Shown: positions 1 to 11,093 of the stretch, piece by piece | How positions within the stretch are numbered: position 1 is the stretch's first letter | Layout of the letters: each line of letters begins with the position of its first letter | Source: Helianthus annuus | Lineage: Eukaryota; Streptophyta; Magnoliopsida; Asterales; Asteraceae | Direction of reading: 5' to 3' | Length of the DNA stretch: 64,000 nucleotides | Assembly (NCBI RefSeq): GCF_002127325.2 | Contig: NC_035440.2 | Coordinates: 79,213,847 to 79,277,846, forward strand | Notes under the pieces: generated by a model | Databases searched by the model: none | The model's input: only the letters and a program-made list of their open reading frames with translations | What the model was told of the DNA's origin: nothing | Program-made: the position numbers and the translations under genes

Positions 1-2615
1 AGATCTGTTAGTTTTCTATTTTTTTTACTTAACTTTTGTTTCTTTCGATTCTTTCCGGTGATGTTACCACTACTGTGATGATATTGATGATATTGGTGCT
101 GACGGTGGTGCTTGTAACGACAACCGACAGTCATGGTGGTTATTTACGGTTCAATGGGTTCAGTTTGGTGCATCATCAGCACGGTTTCTGGTTCGAGTTC
201 AACACCTCAACAGAGTTGGTTCGGATTTTGTTTCGACTCGGTCAACACCCGAGTCAACTCGGGTCAACAGACGGTCAACGAAGTCAACGGCGGTCAAACA
301 GTCAAACTAGTCAACTCGGGTCAACAAGTCAGCCCCGATTCGATTACGGTTCAACTCGTTTCGGTTATGGTTCAACACTGGTTCGAATGGGTCAACTGGT
401 TTCGGTTCGGGTTTTGGGTCAACACGTCAACCGGTCAAAATTTAGTCAACGACAGTCAACTGTCGGGTCAAAGGTGGTCAACTCAGGACCCGGTAAAGTT
501 TTAACAATGCGTTAAACTTTATATATGGATTCGTAGATTTTTAGCTTACGCGACCGAGCTCGAACCATCCTTTATTTAGTTATTATATACGTTTAATTTT
601 TGGCGTATTTTGGCGAAAATCATATACATATATTGTTTGATTGAATTATTGTTGCGTTTTGATTTAAAATATCGACACATTGGATGTCGAGGTTATCCTA
701 AAAACAGAGGAAACTATGTCCGATTTTCGTAAAATCCGTTATACGAAACAATTATAATTCCTAAACGACGTTCATCGGATGTCAAAAGTATATTTTTTTT
801 CAAAACAAATATAAAATGTAATATATATTTGACGACGTATACATTAACAAAACTCGACTTATACAAAAATAAATATGATTATTTTTCTTATTTCAAAACA
901 TCGATAGTTCAACTAATTTCGAATATCGCTACTTTAAACATCGACGATTCCGAATACTTTTACAAAAAAAAAAAAATAATAATAAATATAACGTTTTATA
1001 TTTATTTCAAACGACGATTCGGAATTCTTATTTTAAACATTCAGTATTCAAAAGAAAACATATGAGATAAATATAAATTATTTATATTGATTTCGATCGT
1101 CTTGAGTCATGTATTTATTTATTTGCGTCTTATAAAAGCTACGGCAAGACGTACGTTGATCCATCCACGTACTTCTAATTCACGACTTCGCAAATATGTT
1201 TATATATATAATTATGTACCCTAGAACACTCGAAAACTAAGCCGATCTCGAGACTTAGTTTTACCTCAATTAAACGGGATCAAATAACCATAGAATGGTT
1301 ATTCTAAGTCAAGATAACATTACCTTAGAGTCGTTTAGTTAACGATTCGGTAGAGCTCGGACACGTAGTTTAACTACGTTGTTAAACTAGAAACTAATAA
1401 GTTATTCCCTGTTAGGAATACTATAGATGCACGCTAGCTACTTTACGTCCTTGGATCGACACTACGAAATCACACTAAGCTAGCTTTGCACAACTAAGCT
1501 AGCTTTGCACAGGAATGTCAAGGTGAGTTCATAACCCCCACTTTTTACTGTTTTACATTTTTATAAATGTTTTCGGGGGTGGAAAGACATGCAAGTTTTG
1601 CAAAAATAAACAACTTTTCGATGAACGAAAACTCATATTTATAAACCGTGTTGCGAATGAATTTCAAGGAACTTAAATGGTTTACGAATGATTTCGATCA
1701 AACATACCGGTTTTACAAATTTGATTCGCATATTACGAAACGTGCATGATTTTCTAATGGGTACGGGCGACACAGTCGAGGTGATTCGACACAGTCGAGG
1801 GGATTCGACACAGTCGAGGGGATTCGACACAGTCGAGGTTATTCGACACAGTCGAGGTGATTCGACACAGTCGAGGGGATTCGACACAGTCGAGGTTATT
1901 CGACACAGTCGAGGTGATTCGACACAGTCGAGGGGATTCGACACAGTCGAGGTTATTCGACACAGTCGAGGTGATTCACACAGTCGAGGTGATTCGACAC
2001 TAAAAACCGTCTACACAGGTTGAGTACTTCCTATGTCGCCGCATACGTTAATGTCCTCGCGAAATATTAACGATCAACCTGTTCATAGACGCTTTACATA
2101 CCCATTTACAACAGTAAAACTTTCATATATTCATAAGATTCATTTGATGGAAACTCAAAAAATACATGAATTACAAACTTTGGTAACGTTTTTCAAGTTA
2201 TACCTAAGTAAGAGGAAGCGCTGATCCTGCTTACAAAGGTTCGTTTGGGCTCGGCCCATTCTCTCTCGTGCAATGCACAAAGACTCTCGTGGGCTAGACT
2301 CACAGTTTTCATATATCATGCCAAGAAAATGATTTTACTATATTTTCTCAGCAACTTTAAAACAGGTTATCAAAAAGATTTATTTTAAATCTTTTCAAAT
2401 CAAACTATGAACTCGCTCAACTTTATGTTGACTTTTTCGCATGTTCTTTCTCAGGTTGCATTTTCAAAACTATGGAACGGTTGGAATAGGAGAACCCATG
2501 GGAATTCAAGTACTTAGCGGCGTTCATTTTCTAGAAGTCGTAGCTTTTTGCTTCCGCTGTGCAATGAAGATACCGATCCAGTCACGCCAATGCTCTGATA
2601 TTTCGGGGTGTGACA
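1..2615 (+). mobile_element. 3' part of a Ty3/gypsy chromovirus (Tekay-like) LTR, left end outside window
   Basis: The right end, TTTCGGGGTGTGACA at 2601-2615, matches the ends of the other chromovirus LTRs here (24350 on this strand; complement of 47198, 54688 and 57700). Shared internal landmarks are GAACTCGCTCAAC near 2410 and AAGGTGAGTTCA at 1520. No coding frame is credible: the 159-codon frame at 36-515 lies in sequence built from repeated GTCAAC words. Whether this is a solo LTR or belongs to an element further left cannot be seen. A possible leader intron runs from the AG|GTGAGT donor at 1523 to a TTTCTCAG acceptor at 2454. Confidence 0.7.
1769..2000. repeat. 19-bp minisatellite with a 57-bp higher-order period
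   Basis: Twelve tandem copies of a 19-bp unit (core CACAGTCGAGG + NNATTCGA). The two variable bases follow the order TG, GG, GG, TT, TG, GG, TT, TG, GG, TT, TG, TG, so most of the array repeats as a 57-bp triplet of variants. One unit near 1979 has lost a base. Because 57 is a multiple of 3, frames stay open on both strands and produce repetitive artefact ORFs. Confidence 0.95.
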
Positions 2616-4492
2616 TTAAACAAGATGGCCCATTGTTCTATTATTTTTATAAACATTTTGGCGTTTGGGTTATCTTGGCGTTTTACAATTGTTGGATTAT
2701 ATTTCAGCCACAGTAAAAAAATAAAGCGAAGAATATAAATTAAAAATCTTAATCGGATCTCTCTTCACAATATTCACTGTCATCAGTCTCTCTGTTCTTT
2801 AATAGTACAAGAACTGTCACAAAAAATATGGCGTTTTATGTAAAACTTAACAACCCATCGGTTTGATTATTTTGCCTGCTCGTCTGTTGAAGTGGCTTTT
2901 TTTGTGGATGTTTGGGGACATAGATCTATGACGTGTGGGTGGGTTTTTCGCTTTTTCTTCATGTTGATCTTCATCTTTATAATCATCCCACTCATCAGTG
3001 TCATTGATCTCTTCTCCTCATCCAAGCCTTCTTCAAGAACAAAAAATACAAAATGCCATATGACTGGCATCCGTATCTTTTTCCTGAATTTTTGTCCATC
3101 TCATGCAGCAAAATCTTACTAAGTACTCGCCTCCGCTAACAATTCATTCAGTGAAACTTGACGAATAACAATACTGAATATCCAAGAAAGCATATTAGCC
3201 ATCTTCGATTTTTTTGGCGTTTTATAGTAAGTGGTATTTAGTAATATTGGCGTTTGTTTTTTTTTTGGGTTTGATCAAATGGAAGTTGCTGAGACGTATC
3301 ATTTTAGAGGATCTCTTTTTGGCACCTAAGTTAGGTGGTGCGTTATTATAATAAAGTATTTGTCTTTTCAGTTACTGTTTGTAATTATTGTTTTTGACAA
3401 ACTTTATCTCTGAAGTCTGTAACACGTCCCATCTTTCAAGTTTGGCGTTTTAGATTCTAATATAATAAATTTTCCCTATCTTCAGTTTTTCTGATTTGAA
3501 GTTACTGTTTCTCGTTACATTTTCAAGTTTGTTTTTTATTTTTTATTTTATTTTATTTTATTGGATTTTTTATAATACTTTTTCAAACTAATTTTATTAT
3601 AGTTTTGGAGTTTTTGGGGGCGTTTTAACAGGATGATATCGTTTAAACAAGCATTCTGGCTGTTTTGGCGTTTTTATTATATATGACGTTTTTATTATAC
3701 AACAATCAACTGAAAAGGAAAATAAAAAAAAGAATACATAAAAAAAGATTTTTTTATAATACTTGTCCAAATTAATTTTATGATGGTTTGATAAACGCCA
3801 AAGGTGTAAGACATTTGCCTTTTTGGCGTTTTTATTAGATATGGCGTTGTTTATTAAATAACAGTCAACTGAAAAAGAAAATTAAACAAAATAAATATTG
3901 ATCTTCCAAATCTTCACTGTCACCAGTCTCTTTCTTCTTTTGAAGCATCTTCACTGTCTGTTTCGATTTTCGTATGAAATCAGCCTCTTTTTCTATAATT
4001 TTTGTCCATCTCATGCAGCAAAATGTTATTGAGTTGACACCCTTTCAGCCAAAATGTTATCTTTTTTGGCGTTTTATCAGACGATGTTTGGGTTTTTTGG
4101 CGTTTATCAGACGAATGGTATATATTAAATATGGCGTTGCGGTTTTTGTGTGTGTTTTTTAATTGAAGGTCTGAGTTGTTGTTTATATAGGATTTTTTTG
4201 GCGGTTTTTAGGCGGGATTTTACTATAATTAAGTTTGGCGTTTTATATCTAATGACGTTTTTAGCTAGATTGGCGTGTGATTTTTGTTATGGCGTTTTAT
4301 TTTCATGAGATGGCATTTTATTTGGAGTAGTTAAAAGACGCTTTTACCCTTAATGAAGCGCGTCCACGTAATAAGACTGATGTTATTTACAAAAATGCCA
4401 CCGCGCTAATCTAGTCCATAGATTGTTTTGATCGGACGATCCATAAGCGTTCTCACCGTTCTCACACTTTCTATCGTTTTCTCTAAATCCCG

Positions 4493-4496
<4 letters not shown>
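2616..4496. mobile_element. Non-autonomous repeat rich in GGCGTTTT, right end at a TA tract
   Basis: No gene. The motif TTGGCGTTTT or close variants recur about 15-20 times. Two stretches are internally duplicated: TTTTTGTCCATCTCATGCAG occurs at about 3091 and 4000, and an ACTGTCANCAGTCTCT block at about 2777 and 3917. The right end, AAATCCCGACCC at 4485-4496, abuts the (TA)n tract and mirrors the GGGT start of the next element, which suggests a TIR-type terminus. The left end is not visible. Confidence 0.45.

Positions 4497-4584
<88 letters not shown>
4497..4584. repeat. (TA)44 microsatellite
   Basis: An uninterrupted 88-bp TA run flanked by CCC on the left and GGG on the right. It separates two TIR-type elements. 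The poly-Tyr/Ile frames it creates on both strands are not genes. Confidence 0.97.
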
Positions 4585-4589
<5 letters not shown>

Positions 4590-5007
4590 ATGTTAGACAA
4601 AAAACCCTAAAATTCTTAGAAAACTCTGGAAACCCAAATGGGAACCCATTTTTACCCAACCTCCCGATATTTTTTTTTTTGAAAAAAATTACACATGTAA
4701 TATACATGTTTTAGAGTGTTTTGGGCCAAAAAAAAACAAAAAAGCGCCGAAGGGATTTTTTTAAAAAAAATAAACAAATTTCAGTGCCTAACATGTGTTA
4801 GGCAAAAAAGACATAAATTTGCTGAAATTTGCTGAAACTTTTTTTTTTTTAAATTATCCCTTCGGCGCTTTTTTTGAATTTTTTGGCCCAAAAGTCTTAA
4901 AAACATGTATATTACATGTGTTATTTTTTTTCAAAAAAAAAAAATGTGGGGAGCTTGGGTTTTCTAGGGTTTTATATATATATAGGGTTTTCTATATAGC
5001 CCAACCC
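4585..5007. mobile_element. Fold-back MITE between TA tracts (element A)
   Basis: Starts GGGTAATG and ends CCAACCC, with AAAACCCTA inside both ends in inverted orientation. An inner inverted repeat pairs the AAGCGCCGAAGG block (about 4744) with CCTTCGGCGCTT (about 4859), and ACATGTAATATACATG (about 4692) with CATGTATATTACATG (about 4904). The whole element can therefore fold back on itself. It has no coding capacity and is flanked by (TA)n on both sides. Confidence 0.75.
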
Positions 5008-5029
5008 TATATATATATATATATATATA

Positions 5030-5519
5030 GTGGAGGGTTCAAATGAGAAGAAAATTTTTGTAAGAACAAAGAAAAACAAACTTCAACCAATAAGAATGTT
5101 TTATTTTACTTCATTTAATTTTTGTATTTAATATGGGTGTAAGGGTATATTGGTAAAATTAGATAGATCATTAATTGTTAGTCTTCGTTTTTAATAGCTA
5201 ATTAATTAAATTTGTAACTTATTTTCAAAAAAATATATATATATTTTCAAAGAAGAAAAAAAAATTAATTTAAGGTGTAGGATAAGTTATGAGGTGTGTA
5301 GGATGAATTACGAGTTGTGTAGGATAAATTTTAAAAATGTCTAGGATAAATTTTGATGTTTGTAGGTCAAAATTTTTGTGTGGAAGATGATAATCTTTAT
5401 GACTAATTAATTAGTCAAAAAGAATAATAAATGAGATGAGAGAAAACTATTTAATGTTTTACAATTGTACCTTTTGTTCTTTTTCTTCTCAATTTATTTT
5501 TCTTCTCAAATGAACCTCC

Positions 5520-5522
<3 letters not shown>
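5030..5522. mobile_element. TA-bounded MITE with GGTTCAAATGAGAAGAAAA-type TIR (element B)
   Basis: The left end GGAGGGTTCAAATGAGAAG and the reverse complement of the right end (GAGGGAGGTTCATTTGAGAAG) are imperfect terminal inverted repeats. The element is AT-rich and non-coding, about 490 bp. TA tracts flank it at 5008-5029 and 5523-5575. Confidence 0.75.
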
Positions 5523-5564
<42 letters not shown>

Positions 5565-5575
5565 TACATATATAT

Positions 5576-8078
5576 GGGGACTGCTAAAATGAAAACCACC
5601 TCCATTTGTAAAAACCACGAGAACCACTTTCTAGCCATTAGATCAAGAAGATAGATGGAGAAGATTAAAAGTAGTTAAAATTAATATTAAATAGTTTTTG
5701 TCTTGTTATGTGTTTAATATTTTAATCGAAAAGGGTATATAAGTAAAATTGTTTTTTTTGTCTTTTTACATATATTATTTTTAATTGTCTTTTTTTGTCC
5801 TATTCATTAATTACCTTTTGTCTTAATTTATTTTTTTATTAAGAAACATATTTTTTTGTTAAATAATTTTTTGAAAATCAGATTTTTATGATAATTTTTT
5901 TTAAGATTTGTTTAAAAAAATGTTTTGAAGAGCCGTTTTTTTACGCCCGACTTTTTCAGGCGTCGTTTTTTTTAACGCGCCGTCATTTACGATAAAAACT
6001 TTACGTTTTGCTTTAAAAAAATTACGTTTTGCGTTAAAAAATTTAAGTTTTTCCGTTTTACGTTAAAAAATTACGTTTTCCGTTTTTACGCCCGACTTAT
6101 TCACGCATCGTTTTTTAACGGGTCGTTTTTGCACGCCGTTTTTTACGCTCGACTTTTTCAAGCGTCGTTTTTTAACGCGGCGTTTTTTACGTCCTGTTTT
6201 AGCGCGGCATCTTTTACGTCCCGTTTTTTTTGCGTTAAGCTTTTTAAACTTTTTACGTTTTACGTAAAACTTTTTACGTTTTACGTTAAAATTTTTACGT
6301 TTTACGTTAGAATTTTTACGTTTTACGTAAAACTTTTCCCATTTTACGTTAGAATTTTTACATTTTACGTAAAACTTTTTACGTTAAAAAGTTTACGGTT
6401 TAAACTTTTTTTTTACAAAAAACTTTTTTACACAAAACAAACGCACCCATAAATCACAACTCAGTAGGTGTCTCGGATAGATTTAACTTATCATCATCGA
6501 CTGGAAAAAAAAATATAAAAACCCAACAACAAAAAATCAAAACAAATGTGTGGATCATGAAAAAAACAGGGTTTGGCTCAAAGTTTCCAATAATAAGGCT
6601 GCAAAGTGGGGTTGCAGGTTCAAAAACCTACCCTGCACCATCTTCGCCGAGCCATGGTCATGAATTGTTAGAAATTTTGTTTCGAACTATCATTGCCAAT
6701 CTACAACCCCACGATATCAAAAACACAAATCAATCACCAAAGAATCCCACCAGAATCACAAACAACTACAATAAACAAACAACTAAAGGTCGCCGGGCAT
6801 CATCGGTGAAAAGTCACCTCCGCCTCTGTCGGCACCACCGGGGATGAAACAAAGACCACCGGCATCGTCGGCACCACCAGGACCACCGGCATAAACCGAC
6901 TAAAAAATATAAAAAAACACCGGCACCACCGGGCACCATCGGCACAACCGGGCACCATCGGCACCACCAGATTTGATTACTTGAAGTTGCATAACATAAC
7001 CGTTAACACCTGTTTCCAAAATAGCAGAGCTCTATTTCATCATATTCCCATAAAAGAATCCTCATGAAGATGAGACATCTCAAAACATGAATGCCAAGCT
7101 TTCCTATATTAAAATTAACAACTTACATAATCCAAATACATTCAAAACAAGCAAACTGCCAAACAGTGACATAATTATTCAATATTAAACGGAAAAATTT
7201 CAAAATACCTTGAAATTTATTCAAGAATTGTAACATTAAATAAATGTCTAAAACAATTATTAATTGTTTACATTCAAAATAAGCTTACGAATTCTTGAAT
7301 TGGATATAAATTGACCAGAAGCAAGTTTTTGGGACTGGATGGATATAAATGGACCAGAATCTTCGGCCTCCCTCCGCCCTACACCACCACTACACCCGTC
7401 GCAAAACCACCATCACCACCCCTCGGTCGCCGGCAGCGCCAACCTCGTCACGGACCTCTTCACCCTTCACCAAACACCCACCACAAACAACCACATCACC
7501 CATTCACCCTTCACCGACCGCCGCCCCTAACCCACCAGAACAACCACATCATCCTTCACCCTTCATCTGAAAACGCACACCTACGCCTCAACAAAAACCC
7601 ATATCTCTCTTGACGGTGGCGCTGATGGTGGTTGACGATGACGGTGGTGCTGATGGTGGTGGTGGGGAGGAGAGAGAAAGCGGCGGGTGTTGCGGCGGAA
7701 GCCATTGCCGGAGTTTTGATTTAGTCGCCGGCAGAGAGACAAGGGAGATGGGTGTGGTGGTTGGTTTGAGTATTGATTTAGGTTTTTATCCATTAAACAG
7801 GAAATTTCTCACAAAAAATGGAGAGATGGTGGTGAACTTTCAAGAGAGAGAGAGAGATAAATGATGAGAGATACTATTATAAAAGAAAGAAAAAGTCTGC
7901 AACTATAAAAGAAAGACAGAGGAGAGAAGAAGCTTTAAAAAAAAGACAGAGGAGAGAGGTAGGATTTGACAATTGGGGTAAAAGACCAAATTACCCTTTT
8001 TGTTGGCAAAATATGATTGGTGGAGAGTGATTCTCACGGTTCTTACAACTGGGGGTGGTTTTCATTTTAGCGGCTCCC
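5576..8078. mobile_element. 2.5-kb TA-bounded TIR element (element C)
   Basis: The left end GGGGACTGCTAAAATGAAAA and the reverse complement of the right end (GGGAGCCGCTAAAATGAAAA) match, and similarity continues for about 55 bp (TTGTAARAACCRYGAGAA). The interior holds a low-complexity TTTACG block (5940-6410) and GC-richer segments at 6540-6970 and 7310-7870 that look like acquired genic DNA: Pro/His/Thr-rich frames, and at about 7610-7870 a Gly-rich frame. No transposase or recognisable domain was found. Flanks are (TA)n tracts. Confidence 0.7.
5940..6410. repeat. Degenerate TTTTACGTTTTACGT minisatellite
   Basis: Repeated TTTTTACGTTTTACGTWAAA words with a period of roughly 25 bp in the right half, and looser ACGCCCGACTTTTTC and GCGTCGTTTTTT words in the left half. 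The frame at 6129-6452, with its repeated FTFYVK, is a by-product. Confidence 0.8.
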
Positions 8079-8079
8079 A

Positions 8080-8104
<25 letters not shown>

Positions 8105-8110
<6 letters not shown>

Positions 8111-11093
8111 TTCAAACAAACCTTAAAAATATATTATTTTTAAGAAATATAAATCCGGAAAGTATTAAAAATCAAACAATTGATTTTTAACAAATAATGT
8201 GAAATACACAAGTATTTACATAAAAATACAAGTATACTTCCCTAAGTATACTTACACAAAAATAATATTGAAAATATTATTTAACAAATTACTTATATTT
8301 ATTTTTGGAAAATAATATAAGTAACATATTTGGACAAGTTAAAAATATAGATTGTTTTTAACACGTATCGTTTGTCAAATACTACATAAACAAATATATA
8401 TTTTTGGGAAGTAAAATATATATTTACAAGTGAACAATACCAATTCAAATTACAATAACGTGACGAACGGACGAGGCCCGACAAACAAGGGCACGACCCT
8501 CACAAGTGATGAACTTACACAAAACAAATACATAACTTAAGATGGTGACTTGTACATAGTGAGTTACAAGTCTAGTGATTAACGTACATAGAACACATAT
8601 AGGTTACGACGCCTAGAAGACAAGCCCGGTGAAGTTTATGACGCAGGATATGCAAAACAGTGAGTTCATGTCCCCACTTTTAAACATTTTTCTTCTTTTC
8701 TAAACTTGGGAAAAATACATGTACTATGGTATGTAGAAACAAAACTAAGGAATGCCGTATAGATCATGTGACGAATAGGGTGAGACTTAAGCACCATTAA
8801 TCAACTATATACCTAGATCGCGTTGACCTTTGCTTATGCGTGCCAAAACGTACGCCTGTGTCAACCTTTTCCTTTTCGGAAGAAAATTACCAAGTACCGG
8901 TAGGGAGAAACCGTGGCACGGCCGTGTGTTTAAGATGCACGGTTGTGTGTCAGTCGAGATTTTAGCTATAAAATAGAGACTTCCACCCCTCATTTCAAGG
9001 CACCAATTTCACTCCACACCGTTACTTTTTCTGATTAGGGAAGATCCTCTCAAGGTTCTTAACCTATCTACTCCATTGTTCACCATGAGGCGTGAGGCTA
9101 ACATTCAAGAAGTGAGAATCCACACATGGTTTTGGGTGGTTCCTTGATACCACACCATGGTTAAACCACCAAGTGTTGGTATTATTGTAATGACCAATGT
9201 TGACATTGTATCTCTTTGGTGTTAAGATGAACTTTGATGTAAATATTCAACGTTTGAAGTTTATTTTAGTGGTGTGTTCATGCATTTGAATTTTTAAATA
9301 CTTTTATGCTTTATTGAATATGAGCTAACTTGGGCTTTGAACTTGTGTGTGTACATGTATGCCCGATGTGGTCTTTGCACATTCCGGGTTGGTACATCTT
9401 TATACAAACATGGTTATCACACTAGAGATGACAGATAAAGTCTCACTCTCAAGTTTGCTATTTCAAAGATGTGGAAGCCATAGATATATGAAATTGGACT
9501 TTGTGTCTTTGATTGGTAATCTATCTCTTGCATAGCAGTGCTTCCGAGCTTATACATTTATAAGTCCCAGTGTATGTTTACCCTAGCAAAAGGATTTTGC
9601 ACTTGAAGTATGTTTTTAACTCTGACTTATGCGGGAGCCATACATTCTGGTCTTGCAAGTAAGTTCGTGGGAGATATATGCCCTATGTGGTCTCATGGAG
9701 AGTTTAGAATGGTTTGCTTGACGTGATTATTCTCATCTCGCTATGGGATGCCTTATATACCATAGTATTCGAATAAGTTTAAACTCAAAGAGATTTTAAA
9801 TCAAAGAGATAGCCTTTGATTGATCGCCTCGCCCATCTATTTTATGTTGTTTTATTTTACATTTTGTCTTTTTATTTTATTTAACTAAACAACATCCAAG
9901 GTTGAGTAGTGGGAGCCACTAGACTTAAGTCAGCACTTGGTTCTAAAAACCACACTATACTTCTACACGATAGGTACACTGGCCTTGTGGTGAGGTTGTG
10001 TATAACATTAAAACCGTTTAAAACAAGATTTTGTGCAAGAAAACCTCCATAAAAATATATTTCAAGCTTCACCGTTTAAAACCAGTCACACATGGTAACA
10101 ACTCAAGCATGAATCAAGACTGATCTAGATGATTCACCACTCAACTAAGCAAATCAAACACATGGAACAAGCAAGATAATCACTAAAAACAAAATGCATA
10201 ACCATTAATAATTAGCAAAGAACATATTTTGTCCATAGTAATCACATTATACCATAAATCAAACCCGAAAAGCAATAAGTTCAGTCAATACTCATGATGT
10301 CTAGAAACACAAGAAACTCATAATAAACATCATGCAAACAAGTTCTGGAATCGTATTACAAACTGTGAAGAACATAAACCAAAAGATTGTCAAACCGGAA
10401 AGTGATCTCATCTTTCTCCAAATGGTGGTTGCGGACCGTTACCAATCAGTAACGGTCCGTTATGGATCCAGACATCAGATTGTTATAACTTTTAACTTCC
10501 AAACTTCTTTCTTCTTTCCAGTTCCACTTTTCCGCACCATTTCCTCTTCCAGTTGGCTCGCTTATCCACCAATTCCTACAAACTCATCAGATAAAACAAA
10601 TGAATACAAATTCCACATGAATTTGTAATGAAAACCAACCAAAACATAAGGATAAGTGCACCGCAAAGATGTATAATTACAAGGATATCAAATATCCTCA
10701 CACTTAAAAACATATGCTTGTCCCAAAAATTTCATGCAAAGCACATCCAACACATCATTAGATAGATACGACTAACATCAAGAAAAACCTAATGCATGTC
10801 ATCTCATAGAAAACACAAAATGTTGACGATAAATCACTGCCAAAAAACCAAGCTCTAGTCTATCATCAAATAAGAGTACAAGTGAGGTACCTCCGAATGA
10901 AAACAGGAGCATTCTAAGTACAAGCATTAACCGAGTTTTGCCTAAACTCTTTCAAACATAGCAAGTAGCAACCATGGTGCAGCAACATGGACTTGAAATT
11001 AAGACCACTATGATTCACTGGCTTTGGTGGCGGATTAACCAGCGGTAGCTAAAAAAGTGCGACTCCAGGTGTCATGCATCACGAATTAAAAAG
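8105..11093. other. Gene-free stretch with degenerate LTR-type remnants
   Basis: No credible coding region. A CAGTGAGTTCATGTCCCC block at about 8671 resembles the conserved GTGAGTTCA block of the chromovirus LTRs. At about 8920-8985, CACGGCCGTGTG followed by GCTATAAAATAGAGAC looks like the promoter part of another LTR (compare 32265-32310). The last part (below 11094) must hold the 3' UTR of the ABCE gene. Family and boundaries of the remnants are unresolved. Confidence 0.4.

Noticed and set aside
36..515. 159-codon plus frame at the left edge
   Set aside because: Built from repeated GTCAAC words inside an LTR; low-complexity product, an overlapping frame in the same direction is equally open, no domain.
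1769..2000. CRISPR-like regular repeat
   Set aside because: Eukaryotic context, no unique spacers; a plain tandem minisatellite.
1639..2023. Overlapping frames on both strands with a 19-residue repeat
   Set aside because: By-product of the 19/57-bp minisatellite, open in several frames at once.
4428..4707. Tyr/Ile-repeat frames
   Set aside because: Translate the (TA)44 tract.
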